Shown here: positions 16,538 to 24,894 of the stretch, piece by piece | Position numbering within the stretch: position 1 is the first letter of the stretch | Layout of the letters: each line of letters begins with the position of its first letter | Assembly: GCA_051647535.1 (NCBI GenBank) | Contig: JBOFEA010000027.1 | Span: forward strand, 1 to 64,000 | Direction of reading: 5' to 3' | Length of the DNA stretch: 64,000 bases | From: Brevinema_A sp051647535 | GTDB lineage: Bacteria; Spirochaetota; Brevinematia; Brevinematales; Brevinemataceae | Translations under genes and position numbers: made by a program | The notes under the pieces: model-generated | The model's database searches: none | Seen by the model: the letters and a program-made list of their open reading frames with translations, nothing else | Told to the model about the DNA's origin: nothing

Positions 16538-17872
16538 ATGCCGAATATGTTTCAAACTAAAAGTTTGGGAGAACCTGGTCTTACATCTCCTCTTCTCAGT
16601 TTAGGGCATTGGGGTTTTGTTAACGATAGTGAGAAAATATTGTATAACGTGTCTTTTGAAGAAGGTGAAGAAGATCAAATAGATCGTTCTTTGGCATTTG
16701 AGAAAGCTGGTCCTCGTAAAAATTTATACTTTGATCCAAAAAAAACAAAAGCTGCTATTGTCACTTGTGGGGGATTGTGTCCTGGTTTAAATGATGTGAT
16801 AAGAGCTATTGTAAGAGAATTGTATTACAGTTATGGAGTACATTCTATTATTGGTATTCCTTATGGATACAATGGACTTATTAATTTAAAAAAATATAAG
16901 CCTATCCGTTTGGATCCTGAATTTGTTGATCATATACACACCTTAGGTGGAACAGTGTTGGGTTCTTCGCGAGGCGGTGGCGATAAAATTAAAGAAATAG
17001 TTGATAATTTAGAGTTTTTGGATATTAATATTCTCTTTACTATAGGTGGTGATGGAACCTTAAAAGGAGCTCATGGAATAGTTCAAGAAATTGAAAAACG
17101 AGGATTGAATATATCTGTTATTGGTATTCCAAAAACTATTGATAATGATATTAGTTATATTCAAAGTTCTTTTGGATTTGAAACTGCTTTTAGTTTAGCT
17201 GTTAATGCTATTTCTAGTGCAAGTATTGAAGCTGATAATGCACCAATGGGGATAGGATTAGTCAAACTAATGGGGCGGCATTCCGGATTTATTGCTGCTA
17301 ATGCAACATTAGCAATGAATGATGTTAATTTTGTTTTTGTTCCTGAAGTACCTTTTCGTATGGATGGTTCTGATGGTTTTCTTTATGCTTTGGAAAAGCG
17401 TTTGCTGGCTCGTGATCATGCAGTGATTTGTATAGCTGAAGGTGCTGCTCAGGATATTTTAGTTAAGGATCATGATACTCAATCAAAGGATGCATCTAAT
17501 AATGTTAAATTAGCTGATGTTGGTATTTGGATGAGAGAGAGAATTTTAGAATATTTTAAAGAAAGAAAAATAGATGTCAATTTAAAGTATATTGATCCAA
17601 GCTATATGATAAGAAGTGCTCCTGCATGTCCTAATGATTCTTTGTATTGTCTTTTGTTAGGTCAGAATGCTGTGCATGCTGCGATGGCAGGTAAAACAGA
17701 TTTATTGATTGGACGTTGGAATAATATGTATACCCATGTTCCTATTGAGCTTGCTATTTCAAAACGAAAGCATTTGGATCCATATTCTATTTTTTGGCAC
17801 AATCTTATGTCTGCAACAAGACAACCTGTTGAAATATTTGATCTTAATAAAGACGAAAAAATATCTTTATAA
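16538..17872 (+). CDS. 6-phosphofructokinase, long PPi/ATP clade
   Basis: It phosphorylates fructose 6-phosphate in glycolysis. Motifs: CGGLCPGLNDVIRA near residues 77-90, GGDGTLKGA at 170-178, IPKTIDNDI at 197-205, and MGRHSGFIAANATLA near 245-259. The 444-residue length and the roughly 70-residue N-terminal extension match the clade that includes T. pallidum-type and trypanosomatid PFKs. The phosphodonor site is mixed: Gly in GGDGT (ATP-type; PPi enzymes usually have GGDD) and Lys in PKTIDND (PPi-type). Similar mixtures occur in ATP-dependent trypanosomatid enzymes, so donor use cannot be assumed. Strong RBS (AAGGAG). Confidence 0.9.
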   Translation: MPNMFQTKSLGEPGLTSPLLSLGHWGFVNDSEKILYNVSFEEGEEDQIDRSLAFEKAGPRKNLYFDPKKTKAAIVTCGGLCPGLNDVIRAIVRELYYSYGVHSIIGIPYGYNGLINLKKYKPIRLDPEFVDHIHTLGGTVLGSSRGGGDKIKEIVDNLEFLDINILFTIGGDGTLKGAHGIVQEIEKRGLNISVIGIPKTIDNDISYIQSSFGFETAFSLAVNAISSASIEADNAPMGIGLVKLMGRHSGFIAANATLAMNDVNFVFVPEVPFRMDGSDGFLYALEKRLLARDHAVICIAEGAAQDILVKDHDTQSKDASNNVKLADVGIWMRERILEYFKERKIDVNLKYIDPSYMIRSAPACPNDSLYCLLLGQNAVHAAMAGKTDLLIGRWNNMYTHVPIELAISKRKHLDPYSIFWHNLMSATRQPVEIFDLNKDEKISL

Positions 17873-17876
17873 GAAG

Positions 17877-17905
17877 TTGACAAATAAAATTTATTGTGTT
17901 ATAAT
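17877..17905 (+). promoter_or_regulatory. Consensus promoter of tRNA-Ser
   Basis: TTGACA (17877-17882), 17 nt, TATAAT (17900-17905): a perfect sigma-70 consensus that starts just after the PFK stop. Confidence 0.8.
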
Positions 17906-17915
17906 ATTTTCTCTT

Positions 17916-18005
17916 GGAGAGATGGCTGAGTGGTCGAAAGCGGCTTCCTGCTAAGAAGTTGTCCTCGATATTAGGGGACCATGGGTTCGAATCCCATTCT
18001 CTCCG
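17916..18005 (+). tRNA. tRNA-Ser(GCU)
   Basis: Acceptor arms GGAGAGA (17916-17922) and TCTCTCC (17998-18004) pair, with discriminator G. The anticodon loop contains GCT between CTTC and GAAG-type arms. A long variable arm (class II, as in Ser tRNAs) and the T-loop GGTTCGAATCCC are present. The 3' CCA is not encoded. Confidence 0.95.
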
Positions 18006-18023
18006 ATGCCTAGTCAGGCATTC

Positions 18024-18055
18024 CCCAAACCACCGTAGAAATATGGTGGTTTTTT
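18024..18055 (+). terminator. Terminator after tRNA-Ser
   Basis: AAACCACC and GGTGGTTT stems with a 10-nt loop, then a T-run. Its stem sequence resembles four other terminators in the window. Confidence 0.85.
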
Positions 18056-18435
18056 GTTTCAAGGGCAGGATGTCCGAAGTATCGGAGCATGTAGGACGCA
18101 TATAGCGACGACTAACCGCGGTACACTGGATATCTCATTGATTTGTTTTGGCAAGACGGACTTCCGGAAGATACTTATGCACCTCCTGCGCGTATCTGCA
18201 CTGTGAACATCCTGTTCTTGAGAACAATTATTTTGAGAAAATTTCGTAGCCGTCCGCATGGACTCTCAAAACCGATTTTCCTCGGTCCACTTCTAAGGTA
18301 CTTTTTCGAAAATCATATCGGGTAATCTTGACTTTTTTGGAATTTATATTTCGAAAATAGATTTTAAAACTTATTACTGGTATTCTATTCTGATTGAAAA
18401 ACAGACACCATAATTCGATGTCTGTTTTTTGATTT
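18056..18435. ncRNA. GC-richer non-coding segment; candidate structured RNA, strand uncertain
   Basis: No credible protein is encoded on either strand. From about 18060 to 18300 the G+C is visibly higher than in the surrounding DNA (near half, by eye). Complementary blocks support RNA folding. The 13-nt AAGGGCAGGATGT (18061-18073) pairs fully, counting two G-U pairs, with ACATCCTGTTCTT (18207-18219). Local hairpins include CCGA-AGTA-TCGG (18074-18085), TGTTCT-TG-AGAACA around 18213-18226, GTCC-GCAT-GGAC and ACCGA-N6-TCGGT around 18253-18288. A terminator lies at 18396-18430. I could not match RNase P, tmRNA, SRP or 6S RNA signatures. It could also be a remnant of foreign DNA. Confidence 0.4.
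18396..18430. terminator. Bidirectional terminator
   Basis: AAAAACAGACA (18397-18407) with TGTCTGTTTTT (18419-18429). A and T runs on both sides mean it can stop transcription from either direction, including from the pseudogene just to its right. Confidence 0.85.
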
Positions 18436-18440
18436 TTAGT

Positions 18441-18893
18441 TTATAAGTTAATTACATTCTTTTCATATTTATTGATGTCACATCTGCAGATGTTGTTGCA
18501 CGACCGGTATACTCTAGGATTTGTCATAAAATCTGACTCAGCAGTACCTTTAGGATAACCTCTTATATACCATACATACTCATTTTCATTAATTTTTTCT
18601 ATTTCTTTACAAATAGGATATTCATTCCAAGCAGGGATAGAACCATCTTTATTTTCAATTAGATATTCAACTAATAAATAGGTTATTGTAGTTTTTCCAT
18701 CTATTACATTAGTAAAGTAATCTTTTTTTATTTTTCAATACAACACGCATGCTGTCATAGCTCCATTCTCCTTTTAACCACTGTTCTATTTCATTTTCAC
18801 CCATTAACTTTAATTGTGGCCCTATTTGTGGAAGCTTTTGCTCTTTATTTTGTTCAGGGGCTGTACTACATTTGCATAAAATAATAGTATCAA
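18441..18893 (-). pseudogene. Frameshifted, 5'-truncated gene of unknown function
   Basis: On the minus strand two open segments join across a run of seven A's (T's at 18723-18729). Upstream the reading includes GENEIEQWLKGEWSYDSMRV. One base fewer in the run would restore a frame reading DYFTNVIDGKTTITYLLVEY and on to the stop at 18441. No ATG/GTG/TTG start fits the 5' end, which abuts the stop of the glycosyltransferase-like gene. A Cys pair (CKC) near the top of the frame could be a lipoprotein signal remnant. The family is not recognised. The homopolymer could alternatively be a slippage site or a sequencing error. Confidence 0.6.
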
Positions 18894-20282
18894 TTATTTT
18901 GCAAAATATTTAAAAAATACTGTATCTTTATATTGACGATTAGACCATTGATTATTATATCTCGTATCTCTATAATCTAGATATTTCATTTCTATATACT
19001 CTTGATATTTCATTGGATATACTCCTGACATAGTGAAAACAACAATATTTGAAATAACTATAATAGAACCAATTATACAAGTTATATATAGGGAATAAGT
19101 AAGTATTTTTTTTCGGACTTGGTATTTTGAATCTGCATTCCATAAAAATCGCATGGTGTATAGATAACAAAAGAATAATCCTAAATTTACTGAGCGGGAA
19201 AAATTTTGATCAGTAGAATATTTAATAGTAGATAGTGACATTATAGAAACAGCTATAAACCAAAATATAGGATCTTTTAAAAACATAGGATAAATGATAA
19301 TCATATAAATTAGAAATCCTTGTAAATACATAATCAATAAAGGAAGAAAAGAATTTTCATTAGCAATAAATGAAAATCCATCTCCTGTTGTACTGTTTGA
19401 TATAAAATAAATAAGTAAAATAGGGAAAATCACTAGAATACTAATAAGGTTACTGAGTGAAAAGCACTCAATTAGTGTATTCTGAAAAGATTTTTGTTTA
19501 GTATTTTGAAAAACTCTTATAATTAGAAAAGGCAAAATACCTATAATAGCATAGGGCGAATATAAAACAATAATCAGTCCTAAAAATGCGAAATTTTTAG
19601 GACTAGTTTGATAAAAAAATAAAATTCCAAGTAACCATATAGCAATAGATTGATTAGAGTTATAATATAATTGCATAGAATGAAACATATATTCTAATTG
19701 CAGTTCGTTTGGGAAAGGAATTCCACCATTCCATAAAAAACCACTAAAGAACATAAATACAACTAAAGTAAGTATTTGTTTTTTTGCAGTGTATAGTTTT
19801 AAGTAATTTAAAATGAGTAATACTGTAATTACTAAACCTATAATGCACCATAAAAATAAACAAATTTGCCCAACTGTATAGCCAAATATTTTTCCTAAAA
19901 GAGCTGGTACTAGCCACAATCCATGGTAATAAATAACCATACCATTTTTAGGATAGTTAACAGGCCATGGGAATTCAATAAGATCTTTAAACATTGCATT
20001 TCTACCTGCCATATCCGAACTCTGTGGAAAAATTCCTACGACGCCCACAATCAGTACCCATGAAGATATTAATGCAACGATTATGAAAAATATTTTTTTT
20101 GATACTAATAATTGTTCTTGATTGTTGCAAGAATCTTTATAAAGTAATAGTGCTAAATATAAGCAAATAATTGCAACAGGTATTGAGATCACTAATTTTA
20201 TCCATCCTATAACAAAAATGATGAAAGGGATAAGTAGATACATATAACCTAAAAATAATAATTTATTCACAGACAATTTCAT
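18894..20282 (-). CDS. Polytopic membrane protein, probably a GT-C-type glycosyltransferase
   Basis: This 462-residue protein has about 11 or more hydrophobic segments. The first large loop (residues about 85-125) carries PQSSDMAGR and a PWPVNYPKNG-YYHGLW segment. An acidic residue in that loop is a common GT-C feature, but no family-defining motif is certain. It is the second gene of a two-gene minus-strand unit, 29 bp after a GtrB/DPM1-like glycosyltransferase. That pairing suggests it uses the polyprenyl-linked sugar made by its neighbour to modify a surface glycan or protein. RBS AAGGAAG. Base composition is as AT-rich as the surroundings. Confidence 0.7.
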   Translation of the reverse strand: MKLSVNKLLFLGYMYLLIPFIIFVIGWIKLVISIPVAIICLYLALLLYKDSCNNQEQLLVSKKIFFIIVALISSWVLIVGVVGIFPQSSDMAGRNAMFKDLIEFPWPVNYPKNGMVIYYHGLWLVPALLGKIFGYTVGQICLFLWCIIGLVITVLLILNYLKLYTAKKQILTLVVFMFFSGFLWNGGIPFPNELQLEYMFHSMQLYYNSNQSIAIWLLGILFFYQTSPKNFAFLGLIIVLYSPYAIIGILPFLIIRVFQNTKQKSFQNTLIECFSLSNLISILVIFPILLIYFISNSTTGDGFSFIANENSFLPLLIMYLQGFLIYMIIIYPMFLKDPIFWFIAVSIMSLSTIKYSTDQNFSRSVNLGLFFCYLYTMRFLWNADSKYQVRKKILTYSLYITCIIGSIIVISNIVVFTMSGVYPMKYQEYIEMKYLDYRDTRYNNQWSNRQYKDTVFFKYFAK

Positions 20283-20311
20283 TAAACTTCCTTAATAAAT
20301 ACTTAATATAA

Positions 20312-21220
20312 TTACATATGTTTAAATTTGGTATATACAAACCGTCGAGCTTCTAAAGTGTTTTGGTGTATACATGATAAAATCACTCCTATAGCCAGTG
20401 ATAAAGCAGATAAAAATAGTAATGACATTGATAATATAAATGTAGGAAATCTAGGGACAGCGGAAATTCTTAAAAATTCTAGATATACGTCTATGGCAAG
20501 AAATCCACCTAATACCCCAAATACTAATCCTATCGTACTGAAAAATAGCAGCGGTTTTTCGTTGCTTATAAGCCCTAGTATTGTTTTTAGAATTAGGACT
20601 CCATCTCTAATAGTGTGTAATTTAGAAAAAGATCCTTCTGGACGAGTGCGATAAGGAACATTCATTTCGTTAGTTAGCAATCGTAATTGGTGTGCAAAAA
20701 TACTTAACTCAACTTCTATTTCGAATCCTTTAGCATGTGCTGGGAAACTTTTTACAAATGCTTTAGAGAATATTCTATAACCACCCAATACATCAGAGCA
20801 TTTTGTTCTAAAAAATAAGTTAACAAGAAAAGTTAGTGCTTTATTCCCAAAAGCATGTCCTATGCGATAATTTGCTTTATCTGCCACTCGCACCAAACTG
20901 AGCATATCAAGATTGTCAACTTTCATTTTTTGCAACGCTTCTGAAATTATACTAACATCACATTGATCATCCCCATCAGCAATAATATAATAATCTGCAT
21001 CAATGATAGAAAAAGCATGCCGAATAACATTTCCTTTCCCTTGATAAGGAGATCTATGTACTATCGCACCAGCATCTATGGCAAATTGATAAGTGTTATC
21101 AGAACTATTATTATCAAAAACATAAACTGATGCATTAGGAATAGTTTTTTGAAAATCTCTAACCACTTTAGTAATAGTAATATCTTCATTATAACATGGG
21201 ATGATTATAGCAATATTCAT
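20312..21220 (-). CDS. GtrB/DPM1-like family 2 glycosyltransferase
   Basis: This GT-A fold enzyme likely moves a hexose from a nucleotide sugar to undecaprenyl phosphate at the inner membrane face. Motifs: IIPCYNED near residues 6-13, VFDNNSSDNT near 34-43, ADGDDQCD at 81-88 (the metal-binding DxD region), and GGYRIFSKAF near 145. Two C-terminal membrane helices (about residues 222-242 and 258-282) are as in GtrB. It has 302 residues and a good RBS (AAAAGGA). It is the first gene of the two-gene unit with the polytopic membrane protein. The sugar cannot be read from sequence. Confidence 0.88.
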   Translation of the reverse strand: MNIAIIIPCYNEDITITKVVRDFQKTIPNASVYVFDNNSSDNTYQFAIDAGAIVHRSPYQGKGNVIRHAFSIIDADYYIIADGDDQCDVSIISEALQKMKVDNLDMLSLVRVADKANYRIGHAFGNKALTFLVNLFFRTKCSDVLGGYRIFSKAFVKSFPAHAKGFEIEVELSIFAHQLRLLTNEMNVPYRTRPEGSFSKLHTIRDGVLILKTILGLISNEKPLLFFSTIGLVFGVLGGFLAIDVYLEFLRISAVPRFPTFILSMSLLFLSALSLAIGVILSCIHQNTLEARRFVYTKFKHM

Positions 21221-21252
21221 TTTCTGTCCTTTTTTAATATCGTACTATTTAA

Positions 21253-21500
21253 TCATAAGTATTTTAGTATAAAATATTTATGATTAAATGTCAAGATGGT
21301 TCTTAGCCAAACATCATTGAGATATTTTCCGGTTTTGGGATTTCTTCCTCCGAACAAAATCAATTTTCTTCCTATATTTACCATTCCGTGACCTGTTCGT
21401 TCTTCAAATGGTGCTTCAAAGGGCATTTTCTTCCAAGTCATTCCCTTATCTATACTCTTCCAAACAAAATCCTGTTCTATAATATAAATCCCCCTGAAAC
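21253..21500 (-). pseudogene. Fragment of a kelch/BNR-repeat protein
   Basis: On the minus strand the frame reads IYIIEQDFVWKSIDKGMTWK, then GHGMVNIGRKLILFGGRNPK and LNDVWL. The GGR-NDVW pattern and the S-DKG-TW element are typical of kelch/BNR repeat (beta-propeller) surface proteins. Both ends are lost: a stop lies in frame upstream (about 21503), and the frame loses its repeat character after LNDVW. An internal ATG at 21441 allows a 62-codon frame, but it is unlikely to be a functional gene. Confidence 0.6.
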
Positions 21501-21502
21501 TT

Positions 21503-21745
21503 CTACCACTTCACATTCAAATATTCTCTTTGAGCTATTTGAATGTGAAGTGCTAAAGGAACATAATATAGTATAAAATATCTCAATAAATAAGCTAATG
21601 CAATCAAATTCTCTTGTTTTTGAAGATAAAAATATGTATCAATAATTGGAATATAAGTAGGATAGATAAAATTATTACTATAGAAGGCTTTACTATCCAC
21701 CTGTTTAGGTCTTGTATAATAGTGGAGGGCAGTTATGTGGGATTT
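21503..21745 (-). pseudogene. C-terminal remnant of an unrecognised protein
   Basis: On the minus strand an open frame reads TRPKQVDSKAF, NNFIYPTYIPIID, then a Leu/Tyr-rich stretch (ALAYLLRYFILYYV) and ends with REYLNVKW and a stop. It looks like coding sequence in composition, but it has no proper start and its last codons lie in the right arm of a long hairpin. Family unknown. Confidence 0.4.
21507..21552. repeat. Perfect 17-bp inverted repeat (stem-loop)
   Basis: Left arm 21507-21523 and right arm 21536-21552 are exact inverted copies around a 12-nt loop. No T-run follows on either strand, so it is not a standard terminator. It lies exactly between two gene fragments. Confidence 0.85.
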
Positions 21746-22131
21746 TTTTTATAAATTTCTTAGTCCATAAGATTTATTTCAAATAAGTGTATTTTTTATT
21801 AAAAATTATTTGACAAAATTTTCAAAATAGAGATATGATAATTATACTAAAAAATAAAAAATGATCCCATCAAACACAGCAGTCAAAAAATAAATTTAAG
21901 CAATATTTAAATTATTAAGAATAATCAAAAGTACTGCAGTTTCCAAAATATTACTAAAATATCGTCTTTTTGTGTTATTGTTGGAAGCCGCTTTTAATAT
22001 AAAGTGAATTGCCGTCTTTCTAATCACACCTTTTTCCTTTTTCATAATATTCTTCTACGTACAAAAAACAGTTTTTACCGGTCCGAATAAGGACTGATAT
22101 GCTATAATACAAACAAATTATGGAGGGAAAA
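21746..22131. other. Intergenic region upstream of the UshA-like gene
   Basis: No gene is seen. It holds two possible promoters on the plus strand: TTGACA (21810-21815), 18 nt, TATGAT (21834-21839); and a TATAAT at 22103-22108 with no clear -35. A short dyad GGTCC..GGAC spans about 22080-22094. Confidence 0.5.
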
Positions 22132-23682
22132 ATGAGAGTTATATTCTTATTATTGCTTATGATGCTTGCAGGTTGTGCTTCTAAAGATATCGTTGATCTA
22201 AAGCTTGTCTATATCAACGATATGCATGCTTACCACGAACCGGTAAAGGTTCCTTGGATCAGCAAAACACATACTGTTGGTGGATTTGCTACGGTAGCTG
22301 GATTTGTTGATATGGAACGTCAAAAAGACTCTGAATTACTTTTTGTTGATTCCGGTGATCTTTTTACAGGTCCTTACTTTTCTGCTTTGACGAAAGGAGA
22401 AGCTATCATTGATATTGTAAATACGTTCGATTTAGATGCGTCTACCTTTGGTAATCATGAATTTGTTTATGGTTCTGATATTCTTAAAAAACGTATTAAG
22501 GAAGCATCATTTGACTTTCTAAATATTAACATTTTCAATAAAGGTACAGATGAATTATTTCACAATAATCCTTATAAAATCGTTGAAAGAAAAGGTATTA
22601 AATTTGGTATTATCGGTCTTCACGGGGTATTTGCTTTTTATGATACGATTCAAGCAAGTATGATAGAAAAGGTGGAACCACGAGACGAAAATATTCTTCT
22701 TCAGCAATGGATTGATAAGATTAAATCTGATGTAGATATTATTGTTGTTCTGGCACACCAAGGTGTTCCAGGACGTCAAACTTCTCTTTCTCTTTCTGAC
22801 GTGAAATATCTTTTGGAAAAAGATGTGCAAATGGCTCAAACTGTTAAAGGAATTGATATTCTTGTACAAGGCCACACACATGTTAGTACAAAAGATCCTA
22901 TCAAAGTTGAGAATACGATTATTGTTTCAGCAGGATCGTATACTTATTTCACAGGTGTATTAGATTTCAAATATGACAAATCTCTAAAGAAAATTATTTC
23001 TTACAAAAACAGAATGGTTCCAATGTTCAATCATAAGTATCCTCCAAAGAAAGAAACTCAAGATAAAATTGATGAGTGGACAGAAAAACTCCGTCCGGTT
23101 GTTGAGCAAAAAATTGCAGTTATAAATGGTGAGTTGACTCGTGATTATAATCAATCTTCTTCTATGGGTAATCTTTTTGCTGATATTTATATGCAAACTG
23201 TAGAAGGAGCTGATTTTGCAGTGATCAATCCGGGAGGGCTTCGTCAAGATCATAAAAAACAATCTATCAGCTATGGAGATCTTAATTCTATTTTTCCATT
23301 TCCTAACACTATTATTGCAATGAATCTTACTGGGAAGCTTATTAAGGGGATGTTTGAACACTCTGCAACTCTTGCTAATGGAGTTCTTCAAGTAAGTAAA
23401 GAACTGTCAGTTGTGATAGATATGAATAGACCGGTTGGAGATCGTGTTCTCAGTATCAAGCTTAACGGACAGGAAATAGAAGAAGATAAAACTTATGTTG
23501 TCAATGTGAACTCTTTTATTGCTCCTGGTGGCGATGGATTTCTTCCGGCTGATACTCCGTTTGAAATGTCAGATAATGGTACGTTGGATGCTGCACTTGT
23601 ATATTTTGAGAAAAATCCGGTTTATACACCTGACAATACTATGCGTGTAGAAGTCAGAAATTTGGTTGTTCAAAAAGATTAA
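22132..23682 (+). CDS. UshA-like 5'-nucleotidase/2',3'-cyclic phosphodiesterase, lipoprotein
   Basis: This extracytoplasmic metallophosphoesterase has 516 residues. The lipoprotein signal ends in LAGC (Cys15). The N-terminal calcineurin-like domain has YINDMHAY near 28-35, DSGDLFTG, FGNHEFVYG, VLAHQG and QGHTHV, all metal-binding positions. The C-terminal 5'-nucleotidase domain has NLFADIY, NPGGLRQD and the SFIAPGGDGF substrate loop. It releases nucleosides and phosphate from external nucleotides for uptake. The start at 22132 follows GGAGGG; the in-frame ATG at 22120 would contain that site. It has its own terminator. Confidence 0.92.
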   Translation: MRVIFLLLLMMLAGCASKDIVDLKLVYINDMHAYHEPVKVPWISKTHTVGGFATVAGFVDMERQKDSELLFVDSGDLFTGPYFSALTKGEAIIDIVNTFDLDASTFGNHEFVYGSDILKKRIKEASFDFLNINIFNKGTDELFHNNPYKIVERKGIKFGIIGLHGVFAFYDTIQASMIEKVEPRDENILLQQWIDKIKSDVDIIVVLAHQGVPGRQTSLSLSDVKYLLEKDVQMAQTVKGIDILVQGHTHVSTKDPIKVENTIIVSAGSYTYFTGVLDFKYDKSLKKIISYKNRMVPMFNHKYPPKKETQDKIDEWTEKLRPVVEQKIAVINGELTRDYNQSSSMGNLFADIYMQTVEGADFAVINPGGLRQDHKKQSISYGDLNSIFPFPNTIIAMNLTGKLIKGMFEHSATLANGVLQVSKELSVVIDMNRPVGDRVLSIKLNGQEIEEDKTYVVNVNSFIAPGGDGFLPADTPFEMSDNGTLDAALVYFEKNPVYTPDNTMRVEVRNLVVQKD

Positions 23683-23730
23683 TTTGATTTAAATAGTGTT
23701 CATTAAGAATATTGTATTATTAGAGTGTTT

Positions 23731-23764
23731 GAAAAAACCACCCATTTATGGGTGGTTTTTTGCT
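23731..23764 (+). terminator. Terminator after the UshA-like gene
   Basis: AAACCACCCAT (23735-23745) with ATGGGTGGTTT (23748-23758), followed by a T-run. Confidence 0.9.
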
Positions 23765-23869
23765 TATTAATGTTGATTGGTACTTTCAACTGAATTCCTT
23801 TTGCTTACAGAAAATTTCAAAAAAATAACACGAAAGATATTATCTAAATTTAAATATATTATCAGTTAG

Positions 23870-24319
23870 AAAGCAAAACAATATTTAAAGTATTTTAACT
23901 GTTGTTTTATAAATGAAGGTTATCGTAGTTATTTCGGAATAGAAAATATCAGATCAAAACAATTTGGTAATGGATACCTGATCATTTAAGAAATAGTTAT
24001 AGATATTGAAATCAATAAAAATTGTACAATTATTGACGTAATTCTATGCAAGGACGTTTAATTATAGATAATAATGATTTTTAAATAAATTTTCACTTTA
24101 AATATTGACTGATATTGATAAATAATCTATACTATTGATGGTAAATACGAAATAGATAATTGTTCTTATTTAGAACATGCTCGGTATATAGTATAGTAAA
24201 ATCTCATAAACGTATAAAATCTATGGACTGATAGTATATTAATATGCAGTGCTATTGTGTATAATGGTGATTCAATAATTAATGATTGTATGAAACATAA
24301 ATACAATAATTTTTCTTAA
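23870..24319 (+). pseudogene. Heavily decayed gene remnant
   Basis: Plus-strand segments with coding-like residues appear in succession but in different frames and broken by stops: NEGYRSYFGIENIRSKQFG (stop at 23987), YTIDGKYEIDNCSYLEHAR (about 24129-24185) and ICSAIVYNGDSIINDC up to a stop at 24317. I read these as pieces of one dead gene. The family is not recognised. A promoter-like TTGACT-N17-TATACT (24105-24133) falls inside and may be fortuitous. Confidence 0.35.
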
Positions 24320-24625
24320 TGTATATAAAATGTGTATAGGAGGAGAGAATAATTTTTTAATATTTCTGTATGAAAATATTTATTTTGTTAATAAGGATTT
24401 GTCTTATTTTTCTAATATAATTTTCTATATTAGAAAAATAAATAGATAATTTGATATTTTTTATTTATTTTATACTTTTTTGAATAATGTTTTTAAACAT
24501 TGTATTTAGTGTTGTAATATGCTAGAAAAAATTATATATGTTTTTGTAAAATCAATATGATAGTATTGTATATTATTTATATGGTTATTTCAGTTGAGAT
24601 TTATAAATAATTTTCTAAAAACATA
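24320..24625. other. AT-rich intergenic region with a long hairpin
   Basis: No gene is seen. A perfect 16-bp inverted repeat (24404-24419 with 24426-24441, 6-nt loop) consists almost wholly of A and T. A strong ribosome-site-like AGGAGGAGAG at about 24340-24349 has no open frame after it. Confidence 0.6.
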
Positions 24626-24654
24626 TTGACAAAAGCATCAGTATATGCTACGAT
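24626..24654 (+). promoter_or_regulatory. Promoter of tRNA-Leu
   Basis: TTGACA (24626-24631), 17 nt, TACGAT (24649-24654), 25 nt before the tRNA. Confidence 0.6.
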
Positions 24655-24678
24655 AATAAAGTATAAAATTTTCAATAA

Positions 24679-24762
24679 GCCCAGATGGCGGAACTGGTAG
24701 ACGCAGCAGACTCAAAATCTGCCGCCTTCACGGGTGTGTGGGTTCGATTCCCACTCTGGGCA
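24679..24762 (+). tRNA. tRNA-Leu(CAA)
   Basis: Acceptor arms GCCCAGA and TCTGGGC pair, with discriminator A. The anticodon stem GCAGA/TCTGC encloses CTCAAAA, giving anticodon CAA. A long variable arm and T-loop GGTTCGATTCC are present. CCA is not encoded. Confidence 0.95.
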
Positions 24763-24775
24763 ATAGAAAATAAAA

Positions 24776-24817
24776 AAAGGACAAATCTTGAATTTTCAAG
24801 GTTTGTCTTTTTTTTTT
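24776..24817 (+). terminator. Terminator after tRNA-Leu
   Basis: GACAAATCTTGAA pairs with TTCAAGGTTTGTC (one mismatch), followed by a run of T's. Confidence 0.85.
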
Positions 24818-24894
24818 AAATTTTCAATTAAAAAAATAATATTCATATAATAATACATATAGAATAATATTATAATTCGAAGGAGGAGAGTAAA

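Noticed and set aside
18059..18325. Short open frames on both strands in the GC-richer block after tRNA-Ser
   Set aside because: Residue composition is not protein-like, there are no ribosome sites, and the complementary blocks favour RNA or remnant DNA.
18056..18435. RNase P RNA, tmRNA, SRP RNA or 6S RNA in the GC-richer block
   Set aside because: I found none of the conserved blocks I know, such as GAGGAAAGTCC of RNase P or the tRNA-like ends of tmRNA, on either strand.
21507..21552. Stem-loop as a normal terminator
   Set aside because: No run of T's follows on either strand.
24105..24133. TTGACT-N17-TATACT as the promoter of a small RNA
   Set aside because: It falls inside what reads as a decayed gene (YTIDGKYEIDNC overlaps the -10), so the match may be chance. 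Kept only as a note.
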